64,000 bases of DNA from an uncultured Sporosarcina sp. (GCA_947644645.1 CANSAF010000007.1:22161-86160), one strand, 5' to 3'; positions 44,466-55,074 are shown, counted from the first letter of the stretch. Numbers and translations: made by a program. Notes: generated from the sequence alone by a model not told the origin.

Positions 44466-45448
44466 ACGCTCACCTGCTCTTCATATAACCAACATGCAAC
44501 TTTATGATGACTGCTTGATTGTTTCATTTCTGGCATTTTATTTTTACAAATACTCATCGCAAACTCGCATCGATCACTAAAGTAACAAGAAGGCTTTAAA
44601 CTCGCTAAATCTGGCACTTGGCCAGGAATCGTGTAAAGACGCTCTTTTCTTTGATTGATTACTGGCTTCGCTTCAAGCAATCCTTTTGTATAGGGATGTT
44701 GAGGATTTTTAAATAACTCAACGACCGGCGCATGCTCGATCACTTTTCCTGCATACATGACAATGACATAGTCTGCCACTTCCGCCACTACCCCAAGATC
44801 ATGCGTAATGAGCAACATTGACATATTTCTTTCTTCTTTCAATCTTTGCAGCAAATCCAAAATTTGGGCTTGAATCGTTACATCAAGTGCCGTTGTCGGT
44901 TCATCCGCAATTAATAAACTTGGATTACATGAAAGAGCAATCGCTATCATAATCCGCTGAAGCATCCCCCCGCTTAACTGATGTGGATATGAAGCGAATA
45001 TTTTATTCCCGCCTCCAATTCCGACCAGTTCGATTAACGCCAACGCTCTTTTTTTCGCTTCTTTTTTCGTAATCAGCTCATGTTCCATTAATGGTTCAAT
45101 AATTTGTTCTCCAATTGTTAACACTGGATTGAGCGAAGACATCGGCTCTTGAAAAATCATCGCAAATTCATTTCCACGGATTCTTCGAAGATCGGATTTC
45201 TTCATATTCAATAAATCCTTTCCTTGAAAAAGTACCTCTCCTTTACTCACTTTCCCGGAAGCAGGGTCAATTAAGCCCATAATCGACTGAGCTGTTGCAC
45301 TCTTCCCACACCCTGACTCACCGACAAGACATACTGTTTGCCCTTCTTTTATTTCAAAACTGACATCATCTACTGCATTTACCATGTCATTTTCCGAATA
45401 AAATTGGGTCAATAAATGATTGACTTGGAGAATTGTTTTATCTTCCAT
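44462..45448 (-). CDS. Dipeptide/oligopeptide ABC transporter ATP-binding protein (OppD/DppD-like)
   Basis: The 328-residue ATPase has Walker A GESGCGKSA, signature LSGGMLQR, Walker B LLIADEPTTALDVT, and the oligopeptide extension with CYFSDRCEFAMSIC. The last Walker A residue is Ala instead of Thr/Ser; this occurs in OppD proteins. It pairs with the OppF-like ATPase as the heterodimeric motor. Confidence 0.92.
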   Translation of the reverse strand: MEDKTILQVNHLLTQFYSENDMVNAVDDVSFEIKEGQTVCLVGESGCGKSATAQSIMGLIDPASGKVSKGEVLFQGKDLLNMKKSDLRRIRGNEFAMIFQEPMSSLNPVLTIGEQIIEPLMEHELITKKEAKKRALALIELVGIGGGNKIFASYPHQLSGGMLQRIMIAIALSCNPSLLIADEPTTALDVTIQAQILDLLQRLKEERNMSMLLITHDLGVVAEVADYVIVMYAGKVIEHAPVVELFKNPQHPYTKGLLEAKPVINQRKERLYTIPGQVPDLASLKPSCYFSDRCEFAMSICKNKMPEMKQSSSHHKVACWLYEEQVSV

Positions 45449-45453
45449 GCTCG

Positions 45454-46380
45454 TTATCTCCTTTTCATATTTGGATCTATAGCATCACGCAACCCATCAC
45501 CAAGTAAATTTATACTGATGACGGTCATGAATATTGCTACTCCCGGCGGTATCCAAAGCCAAGGTCGTTTTTGAAAATCAATTAGTGAGTTTGCTGCAGT
45601 AATCATATTTCCCCATGATGCCGAGGGAGGTACAACTCCTAAGCCAAAATAGCTTAATGTTGATTCGCTTAAAATTGCCCCACCGATACTCAACGTTCCA
45701 GACACGATTAATAAAGGAACCGTGTTTGGGAGTAAATGATTTAATAGTTTTCGGCGATCTCGTAACCCTAATGCATCTGTCGCTTGAATAAATTGTCGCT
45801 CTCGTAAACTAAGAATTTGGCTTCGTACAAGCCTTGCCAGACCAGGCCAACCGACTAAACTTAACATGATCATAACGATATAAATTCGATAATCAGTTGG
45901 TACTTTCCACTCAGACATGACTGCCGCCATAATGAATAACAATGGTAAACCTGGAATCGTCATTAAAACATCCGCAGTCCTCATCACAATTTGGTCAACA
46001 ATCCCCCTATAATAGCCTGCTAATATTCCGAGGATAGCACCAATCGTTACTGACATCACCATTGCACCCAGTCCAACTGTTAAAGAAATTCTTCCAGCCA
46101 ACATCAATCTCGTTAAAACATCTCGTCCTAATGCATCAGTCCCTAGCCAATGTGCAGCACTTGGCGGCTTATTAATCGCCGTTGGGTCCACACCCAAATT
46201 TATATAAGGTGAAAATAATGGGCCAATAAAAGAAAATAAAAAGATGAATATAAGAAACCCTAATCCAGCGAGCGCAACATTATTTTTTAATAGCCTTTGT
46301 ATCACTTGCCCCCATAAAGAAGAGCTTTTATGATGTTTCACCTTATTTGTTTCCCTCCTGATTACTGAGGAACTTTCCAT
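45454..46380 (-). CDS. Dipeptide ABC transporter permease (DppC-like)
   Basis: The 308-residue permease has an N-terminal cytoplasmic segment, six membrane helices, the lead-in HWLGTDALGRDVLTRLM, and the EAA loop FIQATDALGLRDRRKLLNHLLPN. It follows the DppB-like gene after 140 bases and abuts the ATPase gene. Confidence 0.92.
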   Translation of the reverse strand: MESSSVIRRETNKVKHHKSSSLWGQVIQRLLKNNVALAGLGFLIFIFLFSFIGPLFSPYINLGVDPTAINKPPSAAHWLGTDALGRDVLTRLMLAGRISLTVGLGAMVMSVTIGAILGILAGYYRGIVDQIVMRTADVLMTIPGLPLLFIMAAVMSEWKVPTDYRIYIVMIMLSLVGWPGLARLVRSQILSLRERQFIQATDALGLRDRRKLLNHLLPNTVPLLIVSGTLSIGGAILSESTLSYFGLGVVPPSASWGNMITAANSLIDFQKRPWLWIPPGVAIFMTVISINLLGDGLRDAIDPNMKRR

Positions 46381-46520
46381 TTAAAATCAACTCCTTGCAT
46401 AAATTAATTACGCCACTCCATCATAATATTTGATTTTGGGGAATTTGAGGTCTGCAGGAAATAACGGATACAGTTTTTATCGTTGATTATCATGCGCTTA
46501 TAAAAAATGGCTTGTTACGA

Positions 46521-47477
46521 TTACCTTAACCGTACTCGAGGGTCAGCTACACCATATAATAAATCTGCAATCAAATTGCTGAATACTGTTAGTAAAGCGA
46601 TAAACATTGTAAAACCCATTAATAACGGGTAATCACGAACAGTGAAAGCTTGCATGAAAACGGCCCCCACGCCAGGCCAATTAAAAATCTGTTCAGTTAT
46701 GATTGCTCCACTAAAAAGAGCAGGTAACTCAAATCCAAATAATGTAATTGCCGGGAGGAGTGCGTTTCTAAGTGCATGCTTAAATACGACAACTCTTTCT
46801 TTTAAGCCTTTCGCTCTAGCTGTTCTTACAAAGTCTTGTTTAATAACTTCCAACATATTCGTTCGGAAATAACGAGCCAGCCCACCGATTCCCAACATCG
46901 TTAACACAAGGACTGGTAAAACCAAATGCTGAGCAACATCTTTATAATATGCCCATCCTGTATAATTACTTCCCGTCGTAATTATTCCGCCTGCTGGAAA
47001 CCATCCAAGATCAACCGCAAAAAACTTTATAATCATTAAACCAAGGAAGAAAGATGGTGTTGCCATCGCTGCAAAAACAAGGATTGTAACAAAAGTATCA
47101 AAAACAGAATACTGGCGTATTGCCGAAACTACACCAATCAAAATCGCAATTAGCCACGTCAGTATTAGTGATGCAAGTGCTACGATAAAGGAACTCCATA
47201 TATAATTTCCAAGCACTTCGTCAACTGGACGTTGAAATTGTAAAGAATATCCTAAATCTCCCTGTAATAGATTCCCTATCCAAATAAAGTATCTTTTAAT
47301 CACCGGCTGATCGAACCCGTATAGTGCATATAGTTCTGCTTTTCGTTCAAGTGTCAAATTCATATCGGAATCTACAAAGTTGCCAGGCACCAAGGAATAC
47401 AGAAAAAAAATAAGGATTGACGCGCCAATCAGCGTGGGAATTAAATACAATAATCGCTTAAATATATACCCTTTCAA
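46521..47477 (-). CDS. Dipeptide ABC transporter permease (DppB-like)
   Basis: This 318-residue permease with six membrane helices opens with IFKRLLYLIPTLIGASILIFFL. The EAA loop is FVRTARAKGLKERVVVFKHALRN, and it ends with NLIADLLYGVADPRVRLR, typical of DppB. It lies 159 bases behind the binding-protein gene, with a hairpin between them. Confidence 0.92.
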   Translation of the reverse strand: MKGYIFKRLLYLIPTLIGASILIFFLYSLVPGNFVDSDMNLTLERKAELYALYGFDQPVIKRYFIWIGNLLQGDLGYSLQFQRPVDEVLGNYIWSSFIVALASLILTWLIAILIGVVSAIRQYSVFDTFVTILVFAAMATPSFFLGLMIIKFFAVDLGWFPAGGIITTGSNYTGWAYYKDVAQHLVLPVLVLTMLGIGGLARYFRTNMLEVIKQDFVRTARAKGLKERVVVFKHALRNALLPAITLFGFELPALFSGAIITEQIFNWPGVGAVFMQAFTVRDYPLLMGFTMFIALLTVFSNLIADLLYGVADPRVRLR

Positions 47478-47562
47478 ATCTATCCTTCCCCCATTAGTGC
47501 AATATTTTTAATTTCGCTTTCGAATAAAGATGCTCGTGCTGAAAACTGATTCAAAATCGCAT

Positions 47563-47596
47563 GAAGGCATACGATTTATACATTTTGTATGCCTTC
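47563..47596 (-). other. Intercistronic hairpin between binding protein and permease genes
   Basis: GAAGGCATAC (47563-47572) and GTATGCCTTC (47587-47596) form perfect 10-bp arms around a 14-base loop. No strong T-run follows. It may dampen readthrough or protect the binding-protein mRNA 3' end so that this protein is made in excess. Confidence 0.55.
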
Positions 47597-47636
47597 ACTC
47601 ATAATGTTTATTTTATTCAAATTACCAAGCTCGTTT

Positions 47637-49367
47637 TTATGATTCACTCGGATTCACAATCTTTAAATTTTTAAGACTAGATGAAATCCCCCGATAACCA
47701 TTTGGTTCAAATCCTTCTACACGTGCATTTGTTCCACTTAACACTTTAGTATAAGACATTAAAATAACAGGTGGATCTTCTTCCAATGCTTTATATAAGT
47801 TGTTAAATGCTAATTTTCGTTCTTCGATGTCATTTGTAGCAATCGTTGCATCAATCAATCCATCTATTTTGTCCGAACCATAGCCTTTAAAAGTAGCAGA
47901 TTGACTTTTCGAATGGAAATTAGATACGCCATTATAAGGATCTGTTAACATCGTCGTCGAGAATGAAGCCAAATCATGATCTCCATTTTCCACTCTTGCA
48001 AGTAAAGCATTGAAATCCATTTGTTCTACTTGTAAATCAATACCAAGCTCTTTATAATTTTCCTTCGCAATTGGAATCAGTACATCACCAAGTCCACCAG
48101 CAGAAGTAAAGTAATAAACTACAAGCTTTTCCCCTTCTTTTTCACGAATACCATCTGATCCAGCTAACCAACCAGCTTCTTCCAATAGTTTTTTGGCTTG
48201 TTCAGGATCGTATGTTGTACTCCCTATATCTTCTGTATAAGCCCATGAAGTTGGTGATACAGGGATGTTCGCTACTTGTGCATACCCTTGGTAATAAGCG
48301 TCAATAATCGTTTGTCGATCTAATCCTAATATAAAAGCTTGACGCACTTTTGGATCTTTAAATAATTCCTTTTCGTGATTAAAAGACATATAACCATAAG
48401 CCGAAGAAGTATAAATATTCGTATCTGCAAATCCTATTTCCTGCAAAAACTCAAAATTATCTTGATTCGCAGCTAGGGCACTATAATCTAACTCACCTGT
48501 TTGGAAAAATTGCTGCGAATCTCCTTCTAATGTTTTATAAATAAATTGTGCAACTTCAGGTTTGCCGTCATAGAAATGTTCATTTGCCTCAAAGCGAATT
48601 TCTTGTCCTGGTAAATATGCTACAAAGCGAAATGGACCCGCACCAACTGGCTTTAAATGTAAATCACTTAAATAATCCAAATCTCCTTTTTCATAACCTT
48701 TCCCATAATAGCCTTTTGACAAAATTTGACCACCTAATAATCTTAAAGCACGTGCATTCACTTCTTCAGTCGTAATTTCAATTGTTTTTTCATCGATTAT
48801 CTGAATGCCCGAGATATCTTCTGCTTCCCCATTTTTATAATCTAATCCTCCAACTACTTTTGCTTCTGTAATATCTGTGCCACCGGGATAGCTAGGATCA
48901 TGAAGTAATGTCAAAGTAAACTCCACATCCTCCGCAGTTAACGGTGTACCATCATCAAATAATAAGCCTTCGCGTAAATGATATGTGTACGTTAGTTCAT
49001 CTTCAGAAATATCCCAGCTTTCTGCCAATCCTGGAATCGACTCCCCAGCTTCATTTACTTCAACTAATGGAGGAAACATAACTGATTGGACATTCCCATC
49101 ATAACCACTCGTATTAAAATACGGCGTAAAAATCCCACCTGGTTCTTGTAAACCTACGATAACGGTATCTTCACGGTTCAATGCTAATTGCGGAGAAGCA
49201 TCTGGACTTTCTGCCTTAATAATCGCGTCTTCTACAAGAGTTACTTTTTCATCTAAATCAGTTTTTTCACTCGTCTCTCCTTCAGTTGAATTCACATTAT
49301 TACATGCGGCCAAAATCATCATTAAAATAAGCGTGGCCATAACTTTTAAATGTCTTTTTAGTTTCAC
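47637..49367 (-). CDS. Peptide ABC transporter substrate-binding lipoprotein (DppE/OppA family)
   Basis: The 576-residue protein starts with GTG behind GGAGA and has a signal ending in the lipobox ILAACNNV. The mature part is an SBP_bac_5 fold: LAESWDISEDELTYTYHLREG near residue 115, DDGTPLTAEDVEFTL, and VRQAFILGLDRQTIID. It binds peptides or related compounds outside the cell for the DppBC/OppDF-like components encoded downstream. The adjacent amidohydrolase suggests an acylated or peptide-like ligand. Confidence 0.92.
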   Translation of the reverse strand: MKLKRHLKVMATLILMMILAACNNVNSTEGETSEKTDLDEKVTLVEDAIIKAESPDASPQLALNREDTVIVGLQEPGGIFTPYFNTSGYDGNVQSVMFPPLVEVNEAGESIPGLAESWDISEDELTYTYHLREGLLFDDGTPLTAEDVEFTLTLLHDPSYPGGTDITEAKVVGGLDYKNGEAEDISGIQIIDEKTIEITTEEVNARALRLLGGQILSKGYYGKGYEKGDLDYLSDLHLKPVGAGPFRFVAYLPGQEIRFEANEHFYDGKPEVAQFIYKTLEGDSQQFFQTGELDYSALAANQDNFEFLQEIGFADTNIYTSSAYGYMSFNHEKELFKDPKVRQAFILGLDRQTIIDAYYQGYAQVANIPVSPTSWAYTEDIGSTTYDPEQAKKLLEEAGWLAGSDGIREKEGEKLVVYYFTSAGGLGDVLIPIAKENYKELGIDLQVEQMDFNALLARVENGDHDLASFSTTMLTDPYNGVSNFHSKSQSATFKGYGSDKIDGLIDATIATNDIEERKLAFNNLYKALEEDPPVILMSYTKVLSGTNARVEGFEPNGYRGISSSLKNLKIVNPSES

Positions 49368-49388
49368 AACGACCGTCTCCTTTATGTC

Positions 49389-50585
49389 TTAAAATAAATA
49401 ATGCGATACAATTTTCACAAATGCTTTTTCAATATTTAACAACGCTTGCTCATCAATATCGAACTTGGGATGGTGATGTGGGTAATGCGTATCTTTATTT
49501 TCATTTTGTGAACCAATCGAAAAAAAGGTACCTGGCTTTTCTTGCAAATAATAAGAAAAATCTTCCGCCCCCATCGAAGGCTCTAGCTCAAGGATAGCTT
49601 CTTTCGTAAATACTTCCGAAAATAAACTTCTCACCAATTCAGTTTCCTTTGGATGATTGTATAAGGCTGGGTAACCATACAAATAATCGATTTTATAATT
49701 TGCATGAAAGCTTTCTGTAATTCCTTTAACAATTGAATGGATTTCGTCTTTCACAAGTTGGCGTGTATTTTCATCAAATGTACGTACAGTTCCTTCGAGT
49801 CTAGCTGTATCTGCAATAACATTAAATGCACTCCCTGCTTGAAATACACCGATTGTTACAACAGCAGGATGCAAAGGATTGACTTTTCTACTAACAATTT
49901 TTTGTAATGAATTAACAACTTCACTGCCCACAACAATTGAATCAATTGTGTGATGAGGCTTTGCACCATGCCCGCCTATTCCCTCTATCAAAATATCAAA
50001 TTTATCGACCGCCGCTTGTTGATATCCTGCTCCGACGCCCACCTTTCCTACTGGAATGCTAGATGCAAGATGAGCACCAAACACATAATCTACTCCGTCC
50101 AATATATTTTCTTCAATCATAAACTTCGCACCGCCAGGCGGTAACTCTTCTGCATGTTGAAAGATGAAAACTACATTACCTTTTATATATTTCTTAAATT
50201 GACTTAATACCTGGGCCGTACCTAATAATGCAGCCGTATGACCATCATGCCCACATGCATGCATAACTCCAGCATTTAAAGACTTGTATGATACTTCTTT
50301 TTCATCATTAATCGGAAGGGCATCAAAATCTGCTCTTAACGCTATGGTTTTCCCCGGCTGATAACCTGTTAAAATTCCTATTAACCCTTTTCCTCCTATA
50401 TTGCTCTTCACTTCCAGCCCAAAATCCAATAGCTTTTCTTCAATAAATTTTGCTGTCTGTACTTCTTGATTGGATAACTCGGGGTTTTGATGTAAATGTC
50501 TTCTCCATCTCACGACTTCATCAAAACATCGCGCTAATTCGATATCAATTGATTGTAAAATTTGATTTCTTTTTTCATCTTTCAC
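49389..50585 (-). CDS. M20 family metallo-amidohydrolase, first gene of the peptide transporter operon
   Basis: The 398-residue enzyme starts with GTG, seven bases behind GGGAGG. Di-metal motifs are HACGHDGH, QHAEELPPGG, MGAEDFSYYL and HHHPKFDID, giving the same architecture as the paralogue at 9571-10770. It should cleave amide bonds in the cytoplasm, probably of the peptide or N-acyl compound imported by the transporter encoded downstream. The substrate is not readable from sequence. Confidence 0.9.
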   Translation of the reverse strand: MKDEKRNQILQSIDIELARCFDEVVRWRRHLHQNPELSNQEVQTAKFIEEKLLDFGLEVKSNIGGKGLIGILTGYQPGKTIALRADFDALPINDEKEVSYKSLNAGVMHACGHDGHTAALLGTAQVLSQFKKYIKGNVVFIFQHAEELPPGGAKFMIEENILDGVDYVFGAHLASSIPVGKVGVGAGYQQAAVDKFDILIEGIGGHGAKPHHTIDSIVVGSEVVNSLQKIVSRKVNPLHPAVVTIGVFQAGSAFNVIADTARLEGTVRTFDENTRQLVKDEIHSIVKGITESFHANYKIDYLYGYPALYNHPKETELVRSLFSEVFTKEAILELEPSMGAEDFSYYLQEKPGTFFSIGSQNENKDTHYPHHHPKFDIDEQALLNIEKAFVKIVSHYLF

Positions 50586-50878
50586 TTAGGTCCTCCCTCT
50601 TCTCGAAAAATAATTCTAAATTAACTATTAACTGAATTACATATTACGACCTCAAAATAGACAAGTCAAGCGTTATTTCAAATTAATCCGATAAGTTAAG
50701 TAGGTTATAAGGTAGTATATGTTTATAAACCCTTTATTTATACCGTTATAGCCATACTTTAAAAAGTTATCTAGATAAATATAATTGTTTAAATTATCCT
50801 AGAAAAGGAATACAACGGAAATTTTTGGTATGCAGATTTATGTAAAAATCACATCATCAATTGATAGATAATCTCTTT

Positions 50879-50916
50879 AACAAAACACCACTCGGAAAGC
50901 CGAGTGGTGTTTTGTT
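50879..50916. terminator. Perfect bidirectional terminator
   Basis: AACAAAACACCACTCGG pairs with CCGAGTGGTGTTTTGTT around a four-base loop. It lies just after the MMPL pseudogene stop on the minus strand. The 290 bases upstream of the M20 gene hold no other gene. Confidence 0.9.
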
Positions 50917-50923
50917 AGTTTAT

Positions 50924-52482
50924 TTATTTTGTCTTGATTGGCCAAAAGCTCCATTTACCAAGTAAAATTAAGATAGATGGGATTACCAATGGTCGAACAA
51001 TGAATGTATCAATCAGAATCCCTAATGCCATAATAAACCCGAATAATTTCAGTTCATAAATTGGCATTGTCGTTAAAACAAGGAATGTTGCCGATAAAAT
51101 GAGCCCTGCAGAACTAATGACGCCGCCTGTTCTTTCAAGCCCTCTTCTCACAGCTTCATCAAATGGCAAGTTCTTCACCTCTTCGCGAATTCTTGCGATG
51201 AGCATAATCGAATAATCCACACCTAATGCTACAAGGAAAACGAAAGCATACATTGGAATTCTGTAACTAATTCCTTCAAGTCCTAAAAATTGCTTAAATA
51301 GGAAGATTGACAAGCCTAATGTCGCTGCATAGGATAAGAGAATTGAACCAACCATATAAATTGGTGCAATGATCGATTTTGTTTGCACGCCTAGCATCAC
51401 TGTAATCAGAATAGACATCGCAATCATTACTAGCCATGTATCACGTTGATTGACATCACGTAAATCAGCATTTTTAGCACTTTCTCCTGCGATAAACAAC
51501 TCTCGGTCTGTAATACCTGCTTTTTCTAATATTTTTCACGATCATTTCTTAATTCCATTACCGTATCCAGTGCTAATTCATCATAAGGGTTCCCCGCAAA
51601 TGTAATCGCCAACTTAGCGTTTTTACCGTCTTCTGTAAGTGAATGACCTTGCGCAACAACCTGTTCGATTCCTGATTTATTTTCAAACTCTTCTATAACC
51701 GTATTTAATTCATCCATACTAATTTCGTTTTCAGAAGTTAAAAGCAATGTCCCTGGTGCTAAACTTCCTTGTGAGAAAGATTCTCCAAGATGTTCATAAC
51801 CAACTCTAGACGATAAATCTTCTGGGAACGATTCAATTAAGTCAAATGACTGGTTCATATTTGTAATATTCCATGTACCTAATAACAGTAAAAGTGTAAT
51901 TGGCACAAGGAAACGTACTGGTTTTTTCGTCACCACATTGGCAACTTTACCCCAAATCGTTTTCTTTTCAACAACTTCTTCACCATATTTTGGAATAACC
52001 GGCCAAAACGCCTTTCTTCCTACTAAAGCAAATAATGCTGTTAATAACATTAATCCAGCGACTAACATCACAGCTGCCGCAATCACGAATACAGGCGCAA
52101 AATTACGATAGGGTTCATATAGCGCAAAGAATAAAGTAGACAACCCTAAAACAATGGTACTTCCACTGAAAAATATTGGTTCTCTTACATGACGCATCGT
52201 TACCCTCATTGCCGCATCAACTGATTCATGACGCTTCAATTCTTCTCGATATCTCGAGAAAATCAATAATGAATAGTCTGTCACAACAGCAAATAATAAA
52301 ATTGTCATAATCGATGACGCTTGGCTTTCTACTGTAAACCACTCAGCTGAAGCAGCTAAACCAATCACGCGGTCCACAACTGCATAAACAATCGCCGCGC
52401 CTACAAGTGGAATCAGTGCCAGTAGTGGTGAACGGAGCATTACAAATCGTGAAAATAGCAATCCTTCTTCTACATTCATCAA
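50924..52482 (-). pseudogene. Truncated and frameshifted MMPL/RND transporter (YdfJ-like)
   Basis: The segment at 52482-51526 encodes membrane helices 2-6 and the start of the second outside domain (VTDYSLLIFSRYREEL, FSGSTIVLGLSTLFFALYE), ending NDREKY. The rest lies in another frame: ILEKAGITDRELFIAGESA, then helices 8-12 (ALGVDYSIMLIARIREEV). Adding one A to the GAAAAAT run near 51532 would join the two. The first helix and first outside domain, about 200 residues, are absent, and the sequence beyond 52482 is the cst promoter region. So the gene has lost its 5' end and slipped in an A-tract. Confidence 0.85.
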
Positions 52483-52544
52483 AGGTTTATATCATTTCGA
52501 CTCAACAACCAATGGCGCATTTAATTTGTGCAATAAATATTTTT

Positions 52545-52560
52545 ATACCATGCAGGGTAT
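52545..52560. promoter_or_regulatory. Candidate CstR/CsoR operator 1
   Basis: ATACCATGCAGGGTAT has arms ATACC and GGTAT and resembles CsoR-family operators. It directly precedes the -35 box of cstA. Confidence 0.65.
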
Positions 52561-52604
52561 TTGACATTTTAAAGTTCCCACGGTATTATACCCCTATAGG
52601 TATA
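52561..52604 (+). promoter_or_regulatory. cstA promoter with candidate CstR/CsoR operator 2
   Basis: TTGACA (52561-52566), 17 bases and TATTAT (52584-52589) form a near-consensus promoter. The palindrome TATACCCCTATAGGTATA (52587-52604) overlaps the -10 and start point. With operator 1 it brackets the promoter, like the two CstR operators in Staphylococcus. Repression relieved by persulfides is inferred; no cstR is in the window. Confidence 0.7.
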
Positions 52605-52625
52605 CAGAAGGGAGATTTAAAGACT

Positions 52626-53675
52626 TTGAAAGAAACAACAACGATGCATATAAACGAGGTAGACCAACTCATTCAAAATGGTCAGTTTGTAATAGATGTA
52701 CGAGAGGAATTTGAATATGAACAAGGCCATATTGGTGATACGCCACTCTTTCCTTTACAACAATTACAGGATCGACTAACAGAATTACCGAAGGATCGAA
52801 TGATTTATGTACATTGCCAAAGCGGTAAGCGAAGCGCACAGGCGGTACAATTATTGCAAGATCATGGTTTTCAAGCAGTCAATTTAGAAGGTGGCTTCAA
52901 TGCTTATTCGGGAAAATTAACACAAAAAGGATTGCCTATTACGATTGATCCGAATCGAATTAAACTAGAAGCGAGTGGCCTACAATGTCCAGGTCCTTTA
53001 TTGCTTGTCACACAAACCATTGAAAAGATAAAAGTCGGAGAGCAACTTGAAATGACCGTAACCGATTTTGGATTTTGTGCAGATATTGAAGCTTGGGCAA
53101 AACAAACAGGGCATACAGTTGTCCAGAATGCTATTAAGGGCAATCACGCGAGCATTATTGTTCAAAAAAATGATTTACCAAAACCAGCAACACTAACGGA
53201 AACGAAAAATGGTGCCACGATGGTTGTCTTTAGCGGTGATTTAGACAAAGCACTCGCTTCTTTCATTATCGCAACAGGCGCACGTGCAATGGGGAAAGAA
53301 GTAACGATGTTCTTTACGTTTTGGGGGCTCAATGTCATTAAAAATCCCAACGCCCCGAAAGTACAAAAGAGTGGACTCGATAAGTTATTCAGTAAAATGA
53401 TGCCAAAATCGATTCAAAAACTTCCTATTTCAAAAATGAACATGTTTGGACTTGGTTCTAAAATGATTCAACATGTGATGAAAAAAAAGCAAGTCGAACC
53501 ATTAGCTGAAATGATTCAAAAAGCTGAAGAGCTTGGCGTTAAAATGGTTGCCTGTTCAATGAGTATGGACGTAATGGCAATTGAGCGTGAAGAATTATTA
53601 CCAAGTGTCCAAATCGGTGGTGTCGGTGCCTATTTAGGAGACGCTTCCGACAGTAATTTAAACTTATTTATTTAA
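52626..53675 (+). CDS. cstA: CstA-like multidomain sulfurtransferase (rhodanese-TusA-DsrE)
   Basis: The 349-residue cytoplasmic protein has three sulfur-handling domains. A rhodanese (about residues 5-100) carries active Cys in YVHCQSGKRS. A TusA-like domain (about 115-185) has LQCPGP. A DsrE-like domain (about 195-349) has VACSMSMDV. This order matches Staphylococcus aureus CstA, which moves persulfide sulfur between the domains during sulfide detoxification. The TTG at 52626, 11 bases after AAGGGAG, is my preferred start; an ATG lies six codons inside. Confidence 0.9.
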   Translation: MKETTTMHINEVDQLIQNGQFVIDVREEFEYEQGHIGDTPLFPLQQLQDRLTELPKDRMIYVHCQSGKRSAQAVQLLQDHGFQAVNLEGGFNAYSGKLTQKGLPITIDPNRIKLEASGLQCPGPLLLVTQTIEKIKVGEQLEMTVTDFGFCADIEAWAKQTGHTVVQNAIKGNHASIIVQKNDLPKPATLTETKNGATMVVFSGDLDKALASFIIATGARAMGKEVTMFFTFWGLNVIKNPNAPKVQKSGLDKLFSKMMPKSIQKLPISKMNMFGLGSKMIQHVMKKKQVEPLAEMIQKAEELGVKMVACSMSMDVMAIEREELLPSVQIGGVGAYLGDASDSNLNLFI

Positions 53676-53703
53676 CAATAAAAAAAATTAGGAGTGGGTT
53701 TTT

Positions 53704-55074
53704 ATGTTCTTTAAACAATTTTATGATGAAAAACTAGCACAAACTTCTTATATGGTGGCATGTCAAAAAACGAATGAAGCACTCATTATCGATCCAATGC
53801 GTGTATTGGATGAATATGAAGCAGTTGCCAAAGCAGAAGGATTCAAAATTACACAAGCGACAGAAACACATATTCACGCAGACTTTGCTTCAGGATTACG
53901 TGATGTTGCGCGAAAATTCGATGCAACTTTATATGTTTCAGATGAAGGCGATGAAAATTGGAAGTATGAAAACATGCCTGAAAACACCGTTTACTTGAAA
54001 GACGGCGATTCAATTCATGTTGGACATGTTGAATTAAAGGTGGTTCATACGCCAGGACATACCCCCGAGAGTATTTCATTCGTATTAACGGATCACGGGG
54101 GCGGTAGCCAAGAGCCGATGGGCATTTTCACAGGAGATTTCGTCTTTGTTGGAGATATTGGACGTCCAGATTTATTGGAAGAAGCAGCTAAAATTGAAGG
54201 AACAACTGAAATTGGCGCAAACGCAATGTTTAATTCCATTCAAAACCTTCAAAAATACGATGACTTTTTACAAATTTGGCCGGGACACGGGGCAGGTAGT
54301 GCATGTGGAAAATCTTTAGGTGCAGTTCCCCTTTCAACACTCGGTTATGAAAGACATAATAACTGGGCATTCAATCTGACAGAAAAACAAGCTTTCATCA
54401 AAGAATTAACGAGCGAGCAACCTGAACCGCCATTATATTTTGCACAAATGAAGAAAGTGAATAAAGTTGGACTTCCTTTATTTGAAGTGAAAGATATTCC
54501 AGTTGGAACACCAGAAACATTAGCGGGACAAATTTTTGATTTGCGCTCAAAAGAAGCTTTTAGAGAAGGATTTGTGAAAGGTTCTATCAATATTCCGTAC
54601 AACAGCAAATTCTTACAATTCATTGGTTGGTTTATTAATTATGATGCACCAATGACTGTCATTGCAGATCCTGCAATTTCAGAAACGCTCCAAAAAGATT
54701 TGGCATCGATTGGCTATGATCAATTGCAGTTAATCGTTCCTGAAAAAGAAGCAACACGTTATTTCAATGATCATTATGATAGTATTTCAGCTACTGATTT
54801 TGCTAAACAGTATGCGAATACTAAAAATATTTTAGACGTTCGCACGACTTCTGAATATACGGCTGGAAATTTGGAAAAATCTGTGCATATCCATTACGGG
54901 CACTTAATGGAAAGCGATATTCCATTTACAGGAGAAGACGACATTATTTATGTGCATTGTCAATCTGGAGTCCGTTCGGCAATGGCGATGAGCGTGCTAA
55001 AAGCAAAAGGCTATAACAATATTGTCAATGTAGAGTCTGGCTATAATGGCATTCGAGTGGCTATGGACAAATGA
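53704..55074 (+). CDS. cstB: CstB-like persulfide dioxygenase-sulfurtransferase
   Basis: The 456-residue protein combines an ETHE1-like metallo-beta-lactamase domain (residues 1-240) with two rhodanese units. Fe-site and family residues are visible in [20 protein letters not shown] and [15 protein letters not shown]. The cysteine in [12 protein letters not shown] matches the extra MBL-domain cysteine of CstB. The first rhodanese unit (about 275-355) lacks an active Cys; the last one has [10 protein letters not shown]. CstB oxidises low-molecular-weight persulfides to thiosulfate. It lies 28 bases behind cstA. Confidence 0.92.
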   Translation: MFFKQFYDEKLAQTSYMVACQKTNEALIIDPMRVLDEYEAVAKAEGFKITQATETHIHADFASGLRDVARKFDATLYVSDEGDENWKYENMPENTVYLKDGDSIHVGHVELKVVHTPGHTPESISFVLTDHGGGSQEPMGIFTGDFVFVGDIGRPDLLEEAAKIEGTTEIGANAMFNSIQNLQKYDDFLQIWPGHGAGSACGKSLGAVPLSTLGYERHNNWAFNLTEKQAFIKELTSEQPEPPLYFAQMKKVNKVGLPLFEVKDIPVGTPETLAGQIFDLRSKEAFREGFVKGSINIPYNSKFLQFIGWFINYDAPMTVIADPAISETLQKDLASIGYDQLQLIVPEKEATRYFNDHYDSISATDFAKQYANTKNILDVRTTSEYTAGNLEKSVHIHYGHLMESDIPFTGEDDIIYVHCQSGVRSAMAMSVLKAKGYNNIVNVESGYNGIRVAMDK

